Shown: piece by piece, positions 1 through 11,086 of the stretch
Numbering within the stretch: position 1 is the first letter of the stretch
How the letters are laid out: each line of letters starts with the position of its first letter
Assembly: GCF_029227915.1 (NCBI RefSeq)
Contig: NC_079876.1
Location: forward strand, 29,423,828 to 29,487,827
DNA: 64,000 bases
From: Hydractinia symbiolongicarpus
Taxonomy: Eukaryota; Cnidaria; Hydrozoa; Anthoathecata; Hydractiniidae
Direction of reading: 5' to 3'
The notes under the pieces: model-generated
What the model was told of the DNA's origin: nothing
What the model saw: the letters and a program-made list of their open reading frames with translations, nothing else
The model's database searches: none
Translations under genes and position numbers: made by a program

Positions 1-173
1 AGATATGGAAGGAATAATTGCGCATTGTGAAATAACGTCTGGTAGAATTCTTGCAGCAATTCTACTTCTCCAAGTTCGATACTTCGCCACAACGTGTCAT
101 GGCAAACACATTTCCACGTTTAAATTCTCCAAGCATCCTTCAATCATCTTATCACAAAGGTTAACCTAGCTAA

Positions 174-255
174 TACCAGAGGTGGGGTTCGAACCCACGC
201 GGGCAATTGTTATTGGAACTTAAGTCCATCGCCTTAACCACTCAGCCACCCTGGT
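174..255 (-). pseudogene. tRNA-Leu(UAA) copy, variable arm damaged
   Basis: 82 nt. Acceptor and T-arm match consensus, but the variable arm is one base short and has lost its stem, A27 opposes A43, and the D-arm reads GCTGAG. Confidence 0.7.
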
Positions 256-625
256 TGGAGTTTCAGGTTAATAAGGTTACTTGAATTTGGAAAAAGTACG
301 GGAAATGAACGTTAGTATTCTAAATCGCCCTAGAGAATTACCATTTGACGACCTTCAGATTTTTTAATAAGTTGCCATTTTAAAAACTCAACACAATGAA
401 TGAAGCTGCAAAAAGGGATGGTAATACTTGGGATTTTGTGTTTGAAATTTTGAGACATAGAAGGTGTAATTGAGCATCGTGAAATAACGGCTTGTAGAAT
501 TATTGGGGCTACTCTATCTCGCCATGTGCGATACTTTACCAAAACATGCCATGGTAATACATTTCCACTGCTTAAACTCTCCAAGAATCCTTCAAACATC
601 TTATCACACAGGTTAACCTAACTAA

Positions 626-708
626 TGCCAGAGGTGGGGTTCGAACTCACGCGGACAATCGTCCATTGGAACTTAAGACCAACGCCTTAACCACTCGGCC
701 ACCCTTGT
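626..708 (-). pseudogene. tRNA-Leu(UAA)-derived copy, acceptor broken
   Basis: Acceptor strands ACAAGGG and CTCTGGC mispair at two positions; the T-stem has one mismatch and the anticodon stem one (TTGGT). Anticodon UAA kept. Confidence 0.7.
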
Positions 709-1079
709 TGAAATTTCAGGTTAATAAGGTTAATTGAACTTGAAAAAAGTACTGGCAATGAACCTTAGCATTCTCAACCGTGCAAGAGCATTCACATCTG
801 TTGACTTTCTTTTTTCTTTAATAATTTTCCGCTTCGATAATTCAACAAATTGACTGGATCTGCGAAAAGGGATGGTAATCCTTGAGATTTTAAACTTGAA
901 ATTTGGTGACATGGAAGGAAAAATTGCTCATCGTGAAATAACGGCTTGTTGAATTACTGCAGCTATTTTAATTCTCCATGTTCGATATTTCACCACAACG
1001 TGTCATGGCAACACATTTCCACGGTTAAAACTCTGCAAGCATCATTTATTCATCTTAACACACAGGTTAACCCAGCTAA

Positions 1080-1162
1080 TACCAGAGGTGGGGTTCGAAC
1101 CCACGCGGACAATCGTCCATTGGAACTTAAGTCCAACGACTTAACCACCCGGCCACCCTGGT
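1080..1162 (-). tRNA. tRNA-Leu(UAA), D-arm changes
   Basis: Acceptor, anticodon, variable and T arms match consensus. The D-arm has two changes (GCCGGGTGGTTAAGTC on the sense strand), which weaken one pair. Confidence 0.7.
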
Positions 1163-1532
1163 TGAAATTTCAGGCTACCAAGGTTACTTGAACTTGGAAA
1201 ACGTACTGGCAATGAACCTTAGTATTCTATTTCGCGCAGGAGCATTACCATTTGACGACCTTGAGATTGTTCAATAATTTGCCGTTTCGATAACTCAACA
1301 AAATGAATGGAATTGCAAAATAGGATGGTAATATTTGGGACATTGAGTTTGATATTTTGAGATATGGAAGGCATAAATGCACATCGTGAAATAACGGCCA
1401 GTAGAATTATTGCGGCCATTCTATTTCAACATGTGCGTTACTTCGCCCGAACATGTCATGGCAAACACATTTCCACGTTGAAATTCCCCAAGCATCCTTC
1501 AATCATCTTATCACACAGGTTTATCTAGCAAA

Positions 1533-1614
1533 TACCAGAGTTGGGGTTCGAACCCACGCGGGCAATTGTCATTGGAACTTAAGTCCATCGCCTTAACCAC
1601 TCAGCCACCCTGGT
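1533..1614 (-). pseudogene. tRNA-Leu(UAA) copy, variable arm damaged
   Basis: 82 nt. It shares the shortened variable arm and A27 of the copy at 174, and also has one T-stem mismatch. Confidence 0.7.
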
Positions 1615-1984
1615 TGGAGTTTCAGGTTAATAAGGTTACTTGAATTTGGAAAAAGTACGGGAAATGAACATTAGTATTCTAAATCGCCATAGAGAATTAC
1701 CATTTGACGACCTTCAGATTTTTTAATAAGTTGCCATTTTAAAAACTCAACACAATGAATGGAGCTGCAAAAAGGGATGGTAATACTTGGGATTTTGTGT
1801 TTGAAATTTTGAGATATGGAAGGTATAACTGAGCATCGTGAAATAACGGCTTGTAGAATTATTGGGGCTACTCTATCTCGCCATGTGCGATACTTTACGA
1901 AAACATGCCATGGTAATACATTTCCACGGTTAAAACTCTGCAAGCATCCTTCATTCATCTTATCACACAGGTTAACCCAGCTAA

Positions 1985-2067
1985 TACCAGAGGTGGGGTT
2001 TGAACCCTCTCGGACAATCGTCCATTGGAACTTAAGTCCAACGGCTTAACCACTCGGCCACCCTGGT
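1985..2067 (-). pseudogene. tRNA-Leu(UAA) copy, T-arm and D-arm changes
   Basis: T-loop TTCAAAC (G57 to A), one T-stem mismatch, and a D-arm change at the 3' strand. Anticodon loop and acceptor are intact. Close relatives lie at 37828 and 43829. Confidence 0.65.
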
Positions 2068-2437
2068 TGAATATTTAAGTTAATAAGGTTACTTGAACTT
2101 GGAAAAAGTACTGGCAATGAACCTTAGTATTTTAAATCGCGCAAGAGCATTACCATTTGACGAACTTCAGACGTTTCAATAACTTCCGTTTTGATAACTC
2201 AACAAAATGAATGGAACTGCAAGATGGGATGCTAATATCTGGGATTTTGAGTTTGAAAGTTTGAGACATGGAAGGAATAATTGCGCATTAAGAAATAACG
2301 GCTGGCACAACTATTGCAGCTGTTCTACCTCTCCAAGTTCGATACTTCGCCACAACGTGTCATAGCAAACACATTTGCACGATTAAAACTCTACAAGCAT
2401 CCCTCAATCTTCTTATCACACAGGTTAGCCTAGCTAA

Positions 2438-2519
2438 TACCAGAGGTGGGGTTCAAACCCACGCGGACAATTATCCATTGGAACTTAAGTTCAACGCCTA
2501 ACCACTCGACCACCCTGGC
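2438..2519 (-). pseudogene. tRNA-Leu(UAA) copy, short D-arm
   Basis: 82 nt: one base lost from the D-loop, first base G instead of A, T-loop TTTGAAC (C56 lost), variable and anticodon stem changes. Confidence 0.7.
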
Positions 2520-2890
2520 TGAAATTTCAAGTTACCAAGGTTACTTGAACTTGTAAAAAGTACTAGCAATGAGCCTTAATAATCTAAATCGTGTAAGAGA
2601 ATTAACGTCTGTCGATCTTCTTATTTCTTTAATAATTCGCCGTTTTGATAATTCAATAAGCTGACTGGAACTGCAAAAAAGTGTGGTAATATTTGGGATT
2701 TTGAGTTTGAAAATTTGAGATATGGAAGGAATAATTGCGCATTGCGAAATAACGGCTGGTACAAGTATTGCAGCTATTCTGCCTCTCCAAGTTCGATACT
2801 TTGCCACAACGAGTCATGGCAAACACATTTCCACGTTTAAATTTTTCAAGCATCCTTCAATCATCTTATCAAGAACGTTAACCTAGCTAA

Positions 2891-2974
2891 TACCAGAGGG
2901 GGGGGTTCGAACCCACTCGGACAAACGTCCATTGGAGCTCAAGTCCAACGCCTTAACCACTCGGCCACCCTGGT
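2891..2974 (-). pseudogene. tRNA-Leu-derived copy with UGA anticodon and G-run
   Basis: 84 nt. The anticodon loop reads CTTGAGC, so the anticodon is UGA, as in serine tRNA. The T-stem 3' strand and acceptor edge are replaced by eight plus-strand G, one more than the usual length. Confidence 0.75.
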
Positions 2975-3343
2975 TGAAATTTCAGGTTAATAAGGTTACT
3001 TGAGTTTGGATAGGGTACAGGAAATGAACCTTAGTATTCTAAATCGCTCAAGAACATACCATTTGACAACCTTCAGATTTTTCAATAATTTGCCCTTTTG
3101 ATAACTCAACAAAATGAATGAAACTGCAAAATGGGATGGTAATATTTGGGATTTTGAGTTTGAAAGTTTCAGATATGGAAGGTATTATTGCGTATCGTGA
3201 AGTAACGTCTGGTAGAATTATTGGGGCTATTTTATTTCGCCATGTGCGATACATTAGCACAACATGTCATGGTAATACATTTCCACTGCTAAAACTCTCC
3301 AGGCATCCTTCAATCATTTTATCACAAAGGTTAACTTTGCTTA

Positions 3344-3426
3344 TAACAGAGGTGGGGTTCGAACCCCCGCGGACACTCGTCCATTGGAACTTAAGTCCAA
3401 CGCCTTAACCACTCGGCCGCCCCGGT
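3344..3426 (-). pseudogene. tRNA-Leu(UAA)-derived copy
   Basis: Acceptor 3' strand CTCTGTT mispairs at position 71; the T-stem 5' strand reads GGGGG and bases 8-9 are altered. Anticodon UAA. Confidence 0.65.
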
Positions 3427-3796
3427 TAGAATTGCAGGTTAATAAGGTTACTTGGACTTGGAAAAAGTACTGCCAATGAACCTTAGTACTATAAAGCGTG
3501 CAAGAGCAATAACAACTGTGGACATCCTTAATTCTTTTACAATTTGCCGCTTTGATAATTCAACAAATTGACTGGAACTGCAAAAAGGGATGGTATTATT
3601 TGGGATTTTGAGTTTGACATTTTGAGATATGGAAGGCATAAATGCGCATCGTGAAATGACGGCTAGTAGAATTATTGCAGCTATTCTATTTCGCCATGTG
3701 AGATAATTCAACACAACGTGTCATGTTAACGCATTTCCACGGAAAAACACTCCGAGCATCCTACAATCATCTTATCACACAGGTTAACCTAGCTAA

Positions 3797-3879
3797 TACC
3801 AGAGGTGGGGTTCGAACCCACGCCGACAATTGTCCAGTGGAAGTTAAGTCCAACACCTTAACCACTCGGCCACCCTGGT
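3797..3879 (-). pseudogene. tRNA-Leu(UAA) copy, altered anticodon arm
   Basis: Anticodon loop CTTAACT (C at position 37, where a purine is normal), one anticodon-stem mismatch and a weakened variable-arm stem. Acceptor and T-arm intact. Confidence 0.6.
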
Positions 3880-4242
3880 TGAATTTTCGGGTTACCAAGC
3901 TTACATGTACTTGGAAAAAGTACTGGCAATGAACCTTAATATTCTAAATCGTGCAACAGCATTAGCATCTGTCGATCTTCTCAATAATTTGCCGTTTTGA
4001 CAATTCAACAAATTGACTGGAACTGTAAAATGGTATGGTAATATTTGGGATTTTAAGTTTGAAATTTTAAGATATGGAAGGAATAATTGCGCATTGTGAA
4101 ATAACGTCTGGTAGAATTCTTGCAGCAATTCTACTTCTCCAAGTTCGATACTTCGCCACAACGTGTCATGGCAAACACATTTCCACGTTTAAATTCTCCA
4201 AGCATCCTTCAATCATCTTATCACAAAGGTTAACCTAGCTAA

Positions 4243-4324
4243 TACCAGAGGTGGGGTTCGAACCCACGCGGGCAATTGTTATTGGAACTTAAGTCCATCG
4301 CCTTAACCACTCAGCCACCCTGGT
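4243..4324 (-). pseudogene. tRNA-Leu(UAA) copy, duplicate of 174-255
   Basis: Lies 4069 bp from its twin and has the same short variable arm and A27. Confidence 0.7.
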
Positions 4325-4694
4325 TGGAGTTTCAGGTTAATAAGGTTACTTGAATTTGGAAAAAGTACGGGAAATGAACGTTAGTATTCTAAATCGCCCT
4401 AGAGAATTACCATTTGACGACCTTCAGATTTTTTAATAAGTTGCCATTTTAAAAACTCAACACAATGAATGAAGCTGCAAAAAGGGATGGTAATACTTGG
4501 GATTTTGTGTTTGAAATTTTGAGACATAGAAGGTGTAATTGAGCATCGTGAAATAACGGCTTGTAGAATTATTGGGGCTACTCTATCTCGCCATGTGCGA
4601 TACTTTACCAAAACATGCCATGGTAATACATTTCCACTGCTTAAACTCTCCAAGAATCCTTCAAACATCTTATCACACAGGTTAACCTAACTAA

Positions 4695-4777
4695 TGCCAG
4701 AGGTGGGGTTCGAACTCACGCGGACAATCGTCCATTGGAACTTAAGACCAACGCCTTAACCACTCGGCCACCCTTGT
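4695..4777 (-). pseudogene. tRNA-Leu(UAA)-derived copy, duplicate of 626-708
   Basis: Same broken acceptor and anticodon-stem mismatch as its twin. Confidence 0.7.
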
Positions 4778-5148
4778 TGAAATTTCAGGTTAATAAGGTT
4801 AATTGAACTTGAAAAAAGTACTGGCAATGAACCTTAGCATTCTCAACCGTGCAAGAGCATTCACATCTGTTGACTTTCTTTTTTCTTTAATAATTTTCCG
4901 CTTCGATAATTCAACAAATTGACTGGATCTGCGAAAAGGGATGGTAATCCTTGAGATTTTAAACTTGAAATTTGGTGACATGGAAGGAAAAATTGCTCAT
5001 CGTGAAATAACGGCTTGTTGAATTACTGCAGCTATTTTAATTCTCCATGTTCGATATTTCACCACAACGTGTCATGGCAACACATTTCCACGGTTAAAAC
5101 TCTGCAAGCATCATTTATTCATCTTAACACACAGGTTAACCCAGCTAA

Positions 5149-5231
5149 TACCAGAGGTGGGGTTCGAACCCACGCGGACAATCGTCCATTGGAACTTAAG
5201 TCCAACGACTTAACCACCCGGCCACCCTGGT
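5149..5231 (-). tRNA. tRNA-Leu(UAA), duplicate of 1080-1162
   Basis: Same two D-arm changes; the other arms match consensus. Confidence 0.7.
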
Positions 5232-5601
5232 TGAAATTTCAGGCTACCAAGGTTACTTGAACTTGGAAAACGTACTGGCAATGAACCTTAGTATTCTATT
5301 TCGCGCAGGAGCATTACCATTTGACGACCTTGAGATTGTTCAATAATTTGCCGTTTCGATAACTCAACAAAATGAATGGAATTGCAAAATAGGATGGTAA
5401 TATTTGGGACATTGAGTTTGATATTTTGAGATATGGAAGGCATAAATGCACATCGTGAAATAACGGCCAGTAGAATTATTGCGGCCATTCTATTTCAACA
5501 TGTGCGTTACTTCGCCCGAACATGTCATGGCAAACACATTTCCACGTTGAAATTCCCCAAGCATCCTTCAATCATCTTATCACACAGGTTTATCTAGCAA
5601 A

Positions 5602-5683
5602 TACCAGAGTTGGGGTTCGAACCCACGCGGGCAATTGTCATTGGAACTTAAGTCCATCGCCTTAACCACTCAGCCACCCTGGT
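5602..5683 (-). pseudogene. tRNA-Leu(UAA) copy, duplicate of 1533-1614
   Basis: 82 nt with the same shortened variable arm and T-stem mismatch. Confidence 0.7.
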
Positions 5684-6053
5684 TGGAGTTTCAGGTTAAT
5701 AAGGTTACTTGAATTTGGAAAAAGTACGGGAAATGAACATTAGTATTCTAAATCGCCATAGAGAATTACCATTTGACGACCTTCAGATTTTTTAATAAGT
5801 TGCCATTTTAAAAACTCAACACAATGAATGGAGCTGCAAAAAGGGATGGTAATACTTGGGATTTTGTGTTTGAAATTTTGAGATATGGAAGGTATAACTG
5901 AGCATCGTGAAATAACGGCTTGTAGAATTATTGGGGCTACTCTATCTCGCCATGTGCGATACTTTACGAAAACATGCCATGGTAATACATTTCCACTGCT
6001 TAAACTCTCCAAGAATCCTTCAAACATCTTATCACACAGGTTAACCTAACTAA

Positions 6054-6136
6054 TGCCAGAGGTGGGGTTCGAACTCAAGCGGACAATCGTCCATTGGAAC
6101 TTAAGTCCAACGCCTTAACCACTCGGCCACCCTTGT
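6054..6136 (-). pseudogene. tRNA-Leu(UAA)-derived copy, acceptor broken
   Basis: Same damaged acceptor as 626 (ACAAGGG/CTCTGGC), T-stem changes, but the anticodon stem is intact here. Confidence 0.65.
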
Positions 6137-6505
6137 TGAAATTTCAGGTTAATAAGGTTAATTGAACTTGGAAAAAGTACTGGCAATGAACCTTAGTATT
6201 CTAAATCGCGCAAGAGCATTACCATTTGCGACCGTCAGATTTTTCAATAATTTGCCGTTTTGATACCTCAACAAAATGAATGGAACTGCAAAATGGGATG
6301 GTAATATTTGGGATTTTGAGTTTGACAGTTTCAGATATGGAAGGCATTATTGCGCATTATGAAGTAACGGCTGGTAGAACTATTGGGGCTATTCTATTTC
6401 GCCATGTGGGATAGTTTAACACAACGTGTCATGTTAATGCATTTCCGCGGTTAAAACTCTCCAAGCATGCTTCAATCATGTTATCACACAGGTTAATCCA
6501 GTTAA

Positions 6506-6588
6506 AACCGGAGATGGGGTTCGAACCCACGCGGACAATCGTCCATTGGAACATAAGTCCAACGACTTAACCACTCCGCCACCCTGGT
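6506..6588 (-). pseudogene. tRNA-Leu-derived copy with UAU anticodon
   Basis: Anticodon loop CTTATGT gives UAU, an isoleucine anticodon. Discriminator is T, the acceptor and T-stem each carry one change, and the D-arm two. Confidence 0.7.
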
Positions 6589-6959
6589 TGAAAATTCAGG
6601 TTACCAAGGTTACTTGAAGTTGGAAAAAGTACTGTCAATGAACCTTAATATTCTAAATCGTGTAAGAGCTTTAACATCTGTCCATGTTCTTATTACTTTA
6701 ACAATTTGCCGTTTTGATAATTCAACAAATTGACTGGAACTGCAAAAAAGTATGGTAATATATGGGATTTTGAGATTGAAATTTTGAGATATGGAAGGAA
6801 TAATTGCGCATTGTGAAATAACGGCCGATACAACTATTGCAGGTATTCTACTTCTCAAAGTTCGATACTTCGCCACAACGTGTCATGGCAAACACATTTC
6901 CACGTTTAAATTCTCCAAGCATACTTCAATCATCTTATCCAAACCGTTAACCTAGCTAA

Positions 6960-7042
6960 TTCCAGAGGTGGGGTTCGAACCCACTCGGAGAATCGTCCAA
7001 TGGAACTTAAGTCCAACGCTTTAACCACTCGGCCACCCTAGT
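6960..7042 (-). pseudogene. tRNA-Leu(UAA)-derived copy
   Basis: Acceptor ends changed on both strands (ACTAGGG, CTCTGGA), variable stem weakened and one anticodon-stem mismatch. Confidence 0.6.
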
Positions 7043-7412
7043 TGAACAATTAAGTTAATAAAGTTACTTGAAATTGGAAAGGGTACGGGACTGGAACCTT
7101 AGTATTCTAAATGGCCCAAAAGCACTACCATTTGACGACCTTTAGATTTTTCAATAATTTGCCCTTTTGATAACTCAATAAAATGAATGGAACTGCAAAA
7201 TGGGATGGTAATATTTGGGATTTTGAGTTTGAAAGTTTCAGATATGAAAGGCATCATTGCGTATCGTGAAGTAACGGCTTCAAGAATTATTGGGGCTATT
7301 CTATTTCGCCATGTGGGATAATTTAACACAAGGTGTCATGTTAACGCATTTCCACGGTTAAAATTCTGCAAGCATCCTTCATTCATCTTATCACACAGGT
7401 TAACCTAGCTAT

Positions 7413-7495
7413 TACCAGAGGTGGGGTTTGAACCCACTCGGACAATCGTCCATTGGAACTTAAGTCCAACGCCTTAACCACTCGGCCACCCTGGT
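7413..7495 (-). tRNA. tRNA-Leu(UAA), T-loop variant
   Basis: T-loop TTCAAAC (G57 to A) and one change at the variable/T-stem border. All else matches consensus. Confidence 0.6.
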
Positions 7496-7865
7496 TGAAA
7501 ATTTAAGTTAATAAGGTTACTTGAACTTGGAAAACGTACTGGCAATGAACTTTAGTATTCTAAATCGCGCAAGAGCACTAACATTTGAGGACCTTCAGAT
7601 TTTGCAATAATTAGCCGTTTTGATAACTCAACAAAATGAATGGAACTGCAAAATGGGATGGTAATATCTGGGACTTTGAGTTTGAAAGTTTGAGATATCG
7701 AAGGCATTATTGTGCATCGTGAAGTAACGGCTGGTAGATATATTGGGGCTTTTCTATTTCGCCATGTGGGATAATTCAACAGAACGTGTCATTTTAACGC
7801 ATTTCCATGGTTAAAACTCTCCAAGCATCCTTCAAGGATCTTATCACACAGGTTAAGCCATCTAA

Positions 7866-7948
7866 TACCAGAGGTGGGGTTTGAACCCACTCGGACAACC
7901 TTCCATTGGAACTTGAGTCCAACGCCTTAACCACTCGGCCACCCTGGT
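7866..7948 (-). tRNA. tRNA-Leu-like copy with CAA anticodon
   Basis: The anticodon loop reads CTCAAGT, giving CAA, which would decode UUG leucine codons. Acceptor, D-arm and anticodon stem are intact; T-loop is TTCAAAC and the variable-arm stem is weakened. Confidence 0.65.
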
Positions 7949-8318
7949 TGAATATTTAAGTTAATAAGGTTACTTGAATTTGGAAAGGGTACGGGAAATG
8001 AACCTTAGTATTCTAAATCGCCCAAGAGCATTACCATTTGAGGACCTTCCGATTTTTCAATAATTTTCCATTTTGATAGCTCAACAAAATGAATGGATCT
8101 GCAAAATGGGATGGTAATATTTAGGATTTTGAGTATGAAATTTTGAGATATTGAAGGCATAATTGCGCATCGTGAAATAACAGCTTGTAGAGTTATTGGT
8201 GCTATTCCGTTTTGCCATGTGCGATACTGGACCACAACGTATCATGTTAACACATTTCCACGGTTAAAACTCTCCAAGCAACCCTCAATCTTTTTATCAC
8301 ACAGGTTAGCCTAGCTAA

Positions 8319-8401
8319 TACCAGAGGTGGGGTTCGAACCCACGCGGACAATCGTCCATTGGAACTTATGTCCAACTTCTTAACCACTCGGCCACCCTGG
8401 T
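8319..8401 (-). pseudogene. tRNA-Leu(UAA) copy lacking U33
   Basis: Anticodon loop CATAAGT: the universally conserved U33 is A. The D-stem 3' strand is also changed. Acceptor and T-arm are intact. Confidence 0.65.
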
Positions 8402-8771
8402 TGAAATTTCAGGTTAATAAGGTTACTTGAACTTGGAAAAAGTACTGGGAATGAACCTTAGTTTTCTAAATTGCGCAAGAGCATTACCATTTGACGACCT
8501 TCAGATTTTTCAATAATTTGCCGTTTTGATAACTCAACAAAATGAATGGAACTGCAAAATGGGATGGTAATATCTGGGACTTTGAGTTTGAAAGTTTGAG
8601 ACATGGAAGGCATTATTGCGCATTGTGAAGTAACGGCTGGTAGAATTATTGGGGCTATTCTATTTCGTCATGTGGAATAATTCAACACAACGTATCATTT
8701 TAACGCATTTCCACGGTTAAAACTCTCCAAGCATCCTTCAATGATCTTATCACACAGATTAACCCAGCTAA

Positions 8772-8854
8772 TACCAGAGGTGGGGTTCGAACCCACGCGG
8801 ACAATCGTTCATTGGAACTTAAGTCCAACGCCTTAACCACTCGGTCACCCCGGT
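8772..8854 (-). tRNA. tRNA-Leu(UAA), minor variant
   Basis: Acceptor ACCGGGG keeps pairing through a G-U; one change in the variable arm and one in the D-stem. Confidence 0.6.
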
Positions 8855-9225
8855 TGAAATTTCAGGTTACCTAGGTTACTTGAACTTGGAAAAAGTACTG
8901 GCAATAAACCTTAATATTTTAAATCGTGTAAAAGCATTGACATCTGTCGACCGTCTTATTTCTTTATAAATTTGTCGCTTTGATAATTCAAAAAATTGAG
9001 TAGAACTGCAAAAAGGGATGGCAATATTTAGGACTTTGAATTGGAAATTTTGAGATGTGGAAGGAATAACTGCGCATCGTGAAATAACGGCTGGTAGAAT
9101 TATTGTAGCTATTCTATTTTTCCAAGTTCGATACTTCGCCAAAACGTATAATGTTAACACATTTCCACGGTTAAAACTCTCCAAGCATCCCTCAATCTTT
9201 TTATCACACTGGTTAGCCTAGGTAA

Positions 9226-9308
9226 TACCATAGGTGATGTTCGAACCCACGCGGACAATCGTCCATTGGAATTTAAGTCCAACGACTTAAACACTCGGCC
9301 ACCCTGGT
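9226..9308 (-). pseudogene. tRNA-Leu(UAA)-derived copy, T-arm broken
   Basis: The T-stem 3' strand reads ATCAC and the acceptor 3' strand CTATGGT; anticodon loop CTTAAAT and D-arm changes. Confidence 0.65.
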
Positions 9309-9678
9309 TGAAATTTGACGTTACCAATGTTACTTGAACTTGGAAAATGTACTGGCAATGAACCTTAATATTCTAAATTGTGTAAGAGCATTACCATTTG
9401 ACGACCTTTAGATTTTTCAATAATTTTCCATTTTGATAACTCAACAAAATGGATGGAGCTGCAAAAAGGGATGGTAATAATTGGGATTTTGAGTATGAAA
9501 TTTTGAGATATGGAAGGCATAATTGCGCAGCGTGAAATAACGGCTGGTAGAATTATTGGTGCTATTCCATTTCGCCATGTGCGATACTTGACCACAACAA
9601 GTCATGGTAACACATGTCCACGTATAAAATTCTCCAAGCATCCTTCAATCATCTTATCACCTAAATTAACCTAGCTAA

Positions 9679-9761
9679 TACCAGAGGTGGGGTTCGAACC
9701 CACACGGCCAATTGTCAATTGGAACTTAAGTCCAACGCCTTAACCACTCGGCCCCCCTGGT
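9679..9761 (-). pseudogene. tRNA-Leu(UAA)-derived copy
   Basis: Variable arm changed at several positions and its stem lost; bases 8-9 altered. Acceptor, anticodon and T arms nearly intact. Confidence 0.55.
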
Positions 9762-9796
9762 TGAAATTTCAGGTTAATAAGGTTACTTGAAGTTGA

Positions 9797-9879
9797 AAGA
9801 AGAGGTGGGGTTCGAATCCATGCGGACAATTGTCCATTGGAATTTAAGTCCAACGCCTTAACCACTCGGCCACCCTGGT
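9797..9879 (-). pseudogene. tRNA-Leu(UAA) copy with replaced 3' end
   Basis: Only 35 bp separate this copy from its left neighbour. The last three acceptor bases and discriminator come from foreign spacer sequence (a deletion junction at about 9797-9801), so the acceptor cannot pair fully. T-stem and anticodon-loop (CTTAAAT) changes as well. Confidence 0.8.
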
Positions 9880-10248
9880 TGAATATTTAAGTTAATAAGG
9901 TTACTTGAATTTGGAAAGGGTACGGGAAATGAACCTTAGTGTTCTAAATCGCCCAAGAGCATTACCATTTGAGGACCTTCCGATTTTTCAATAATTTTCA
10001 TTTTGATAGCTCAAGAAAATGAATGGAGCTGCAAAATGGGATGGTAATATTTGGGATTTTGAGTATGAAATTTTGAGGTATGGAAAGCATAATTGCGCAT
10101 CGTGAAATAACAGCTTGTAGAATTATTGGGGCTATTCTATTTCGCCATGTGGAATAATTCAAAACAACGTGTCATTTTAACGCATTTCCACGGTTAAAAC
10201 TCTCCAAGCATCCTTCAATGATCTTATCACACAGGTTAACCCAGCTAA

Positions 10249-10331
10249 TACCAGAGGTCGGGTTCGAACCCACGCGGACAATCGTTCATTGGAACTTAAG
10301 TCCAACGCCTTAACCACTCGGTCACCCCGGT
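10249..10331 (-). tRNA. tRNA-Leu(UAA), minor variant
   Basis: Related to 8772: acceptor ACCGGGG, D-stem and variable-arm changes, plus a T-stem mismatch. Confidence 0.5.
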
Positions 10332-10698
10332 TGAAAATTCAGGTTACCTAGATTACTTGAACTTGGAAAAAGTACTGGCAATGATCCTTAATATTTTAAA
10401 TCGTGTAAAAGCATTGACATCTGTCGACCGTCTTATTTCTTTATAAATTTGTCGCTTTGATAATTCAAAAAATTGACTAGAACTGCAGAACTGGCAGTAT
10501 TTAGGACTTTGAATTGGAAATTTTGAGATGTGGAAGGAATAACTGCGCATCGTGAAATAACGGCTGGTATAATTATTGGGGCTATTCTATTTTGCCCTGT
10601 GGGATAATTCAACATAAGGTGTCATGTTAACGCACTTCCACGGTTAAAACTCTACAAGCATCTTTCAATCATCTTATCACTCAGATTAACCTAGCTAA

Positions 10699-10722
10699 TA
10701 CCCGAGGTGGCGTTCGAACCCA
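10699..10722 (-). pseudogene. tRNA-Leu 3' fragment (T-arm and acceptor end only)
   Basis: The tRNA stops after the T-arm at CCA and runs straight into the spacer element TTTGACGACC, which normally lies about 110 bp further on. A deletion at CCA microhomology removed the rest. Confidence 0.85.
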
Positions 10723-11003
10723 TTTGACGACCTTGAGATTTTTTAATAATTTGCCGTTTTGATAACTCAACAAAATGAATGAAACTGCAAAATGGAATGG
10801 TAATATCTGGGACTTTGAGATTGAAAGTTTGAGATATGGAAGGCATAATTGCGCAGCGTGAAATAACGGCTGGTAGAATTATTGTAGCTATTCTATTTCT
10901 CCAAGTCCGAACTTCGCCACAACGTGTTATGGCCAACACGTTTCCACGTTGAAGTTCTCTAAGCATCCTTCAATTATCTTATCACACAGGTTAACCTAGC
11001 GAA

Positions 11004-11086
11004 TAACAAAGGTGGGGTTCGAACCCACTCGGACATTCGTCCATTGGAACTTAAGACCAACGCCTTAGCCACTCGGCCACCCTGGT
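11004..11086 (-). pseudogene. tRNA-Leu(UAA)-derived copy
   Basis: Acceptor 3' strand CTTTGTT mispairs; the anticodon stem reads TTGGT, with variable and D-arm changes. Confidence 0.65.

Larger units (their letters stand above)
1..5996. repeat. Segmental duplication, offset 4069 bp (1-1927 and 4070-5996)
   Basis: Positions 1-1927 recur at 4070-5996, carrying four tRNA copies each (starts 174, 626, 1080, 1533 and 4243, 4695, 5149, 5602). I saw no difference in the parts compared. The left edge lies outside the window; the right edge falls just after a shared TTCCAC near 1927 and 5996. The offset equals nine units, so unequal exchange of a nine-unit block is the simple explanation. Confidence 0.9.

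Noticed and set aside
2891-2974. A genuine tRNA-Ser(UGA) gene
   Set aside because: Apart from the two loop changes it is a tRNA-Leu array copy with a damaged T-stem; nothing else is serine-like.
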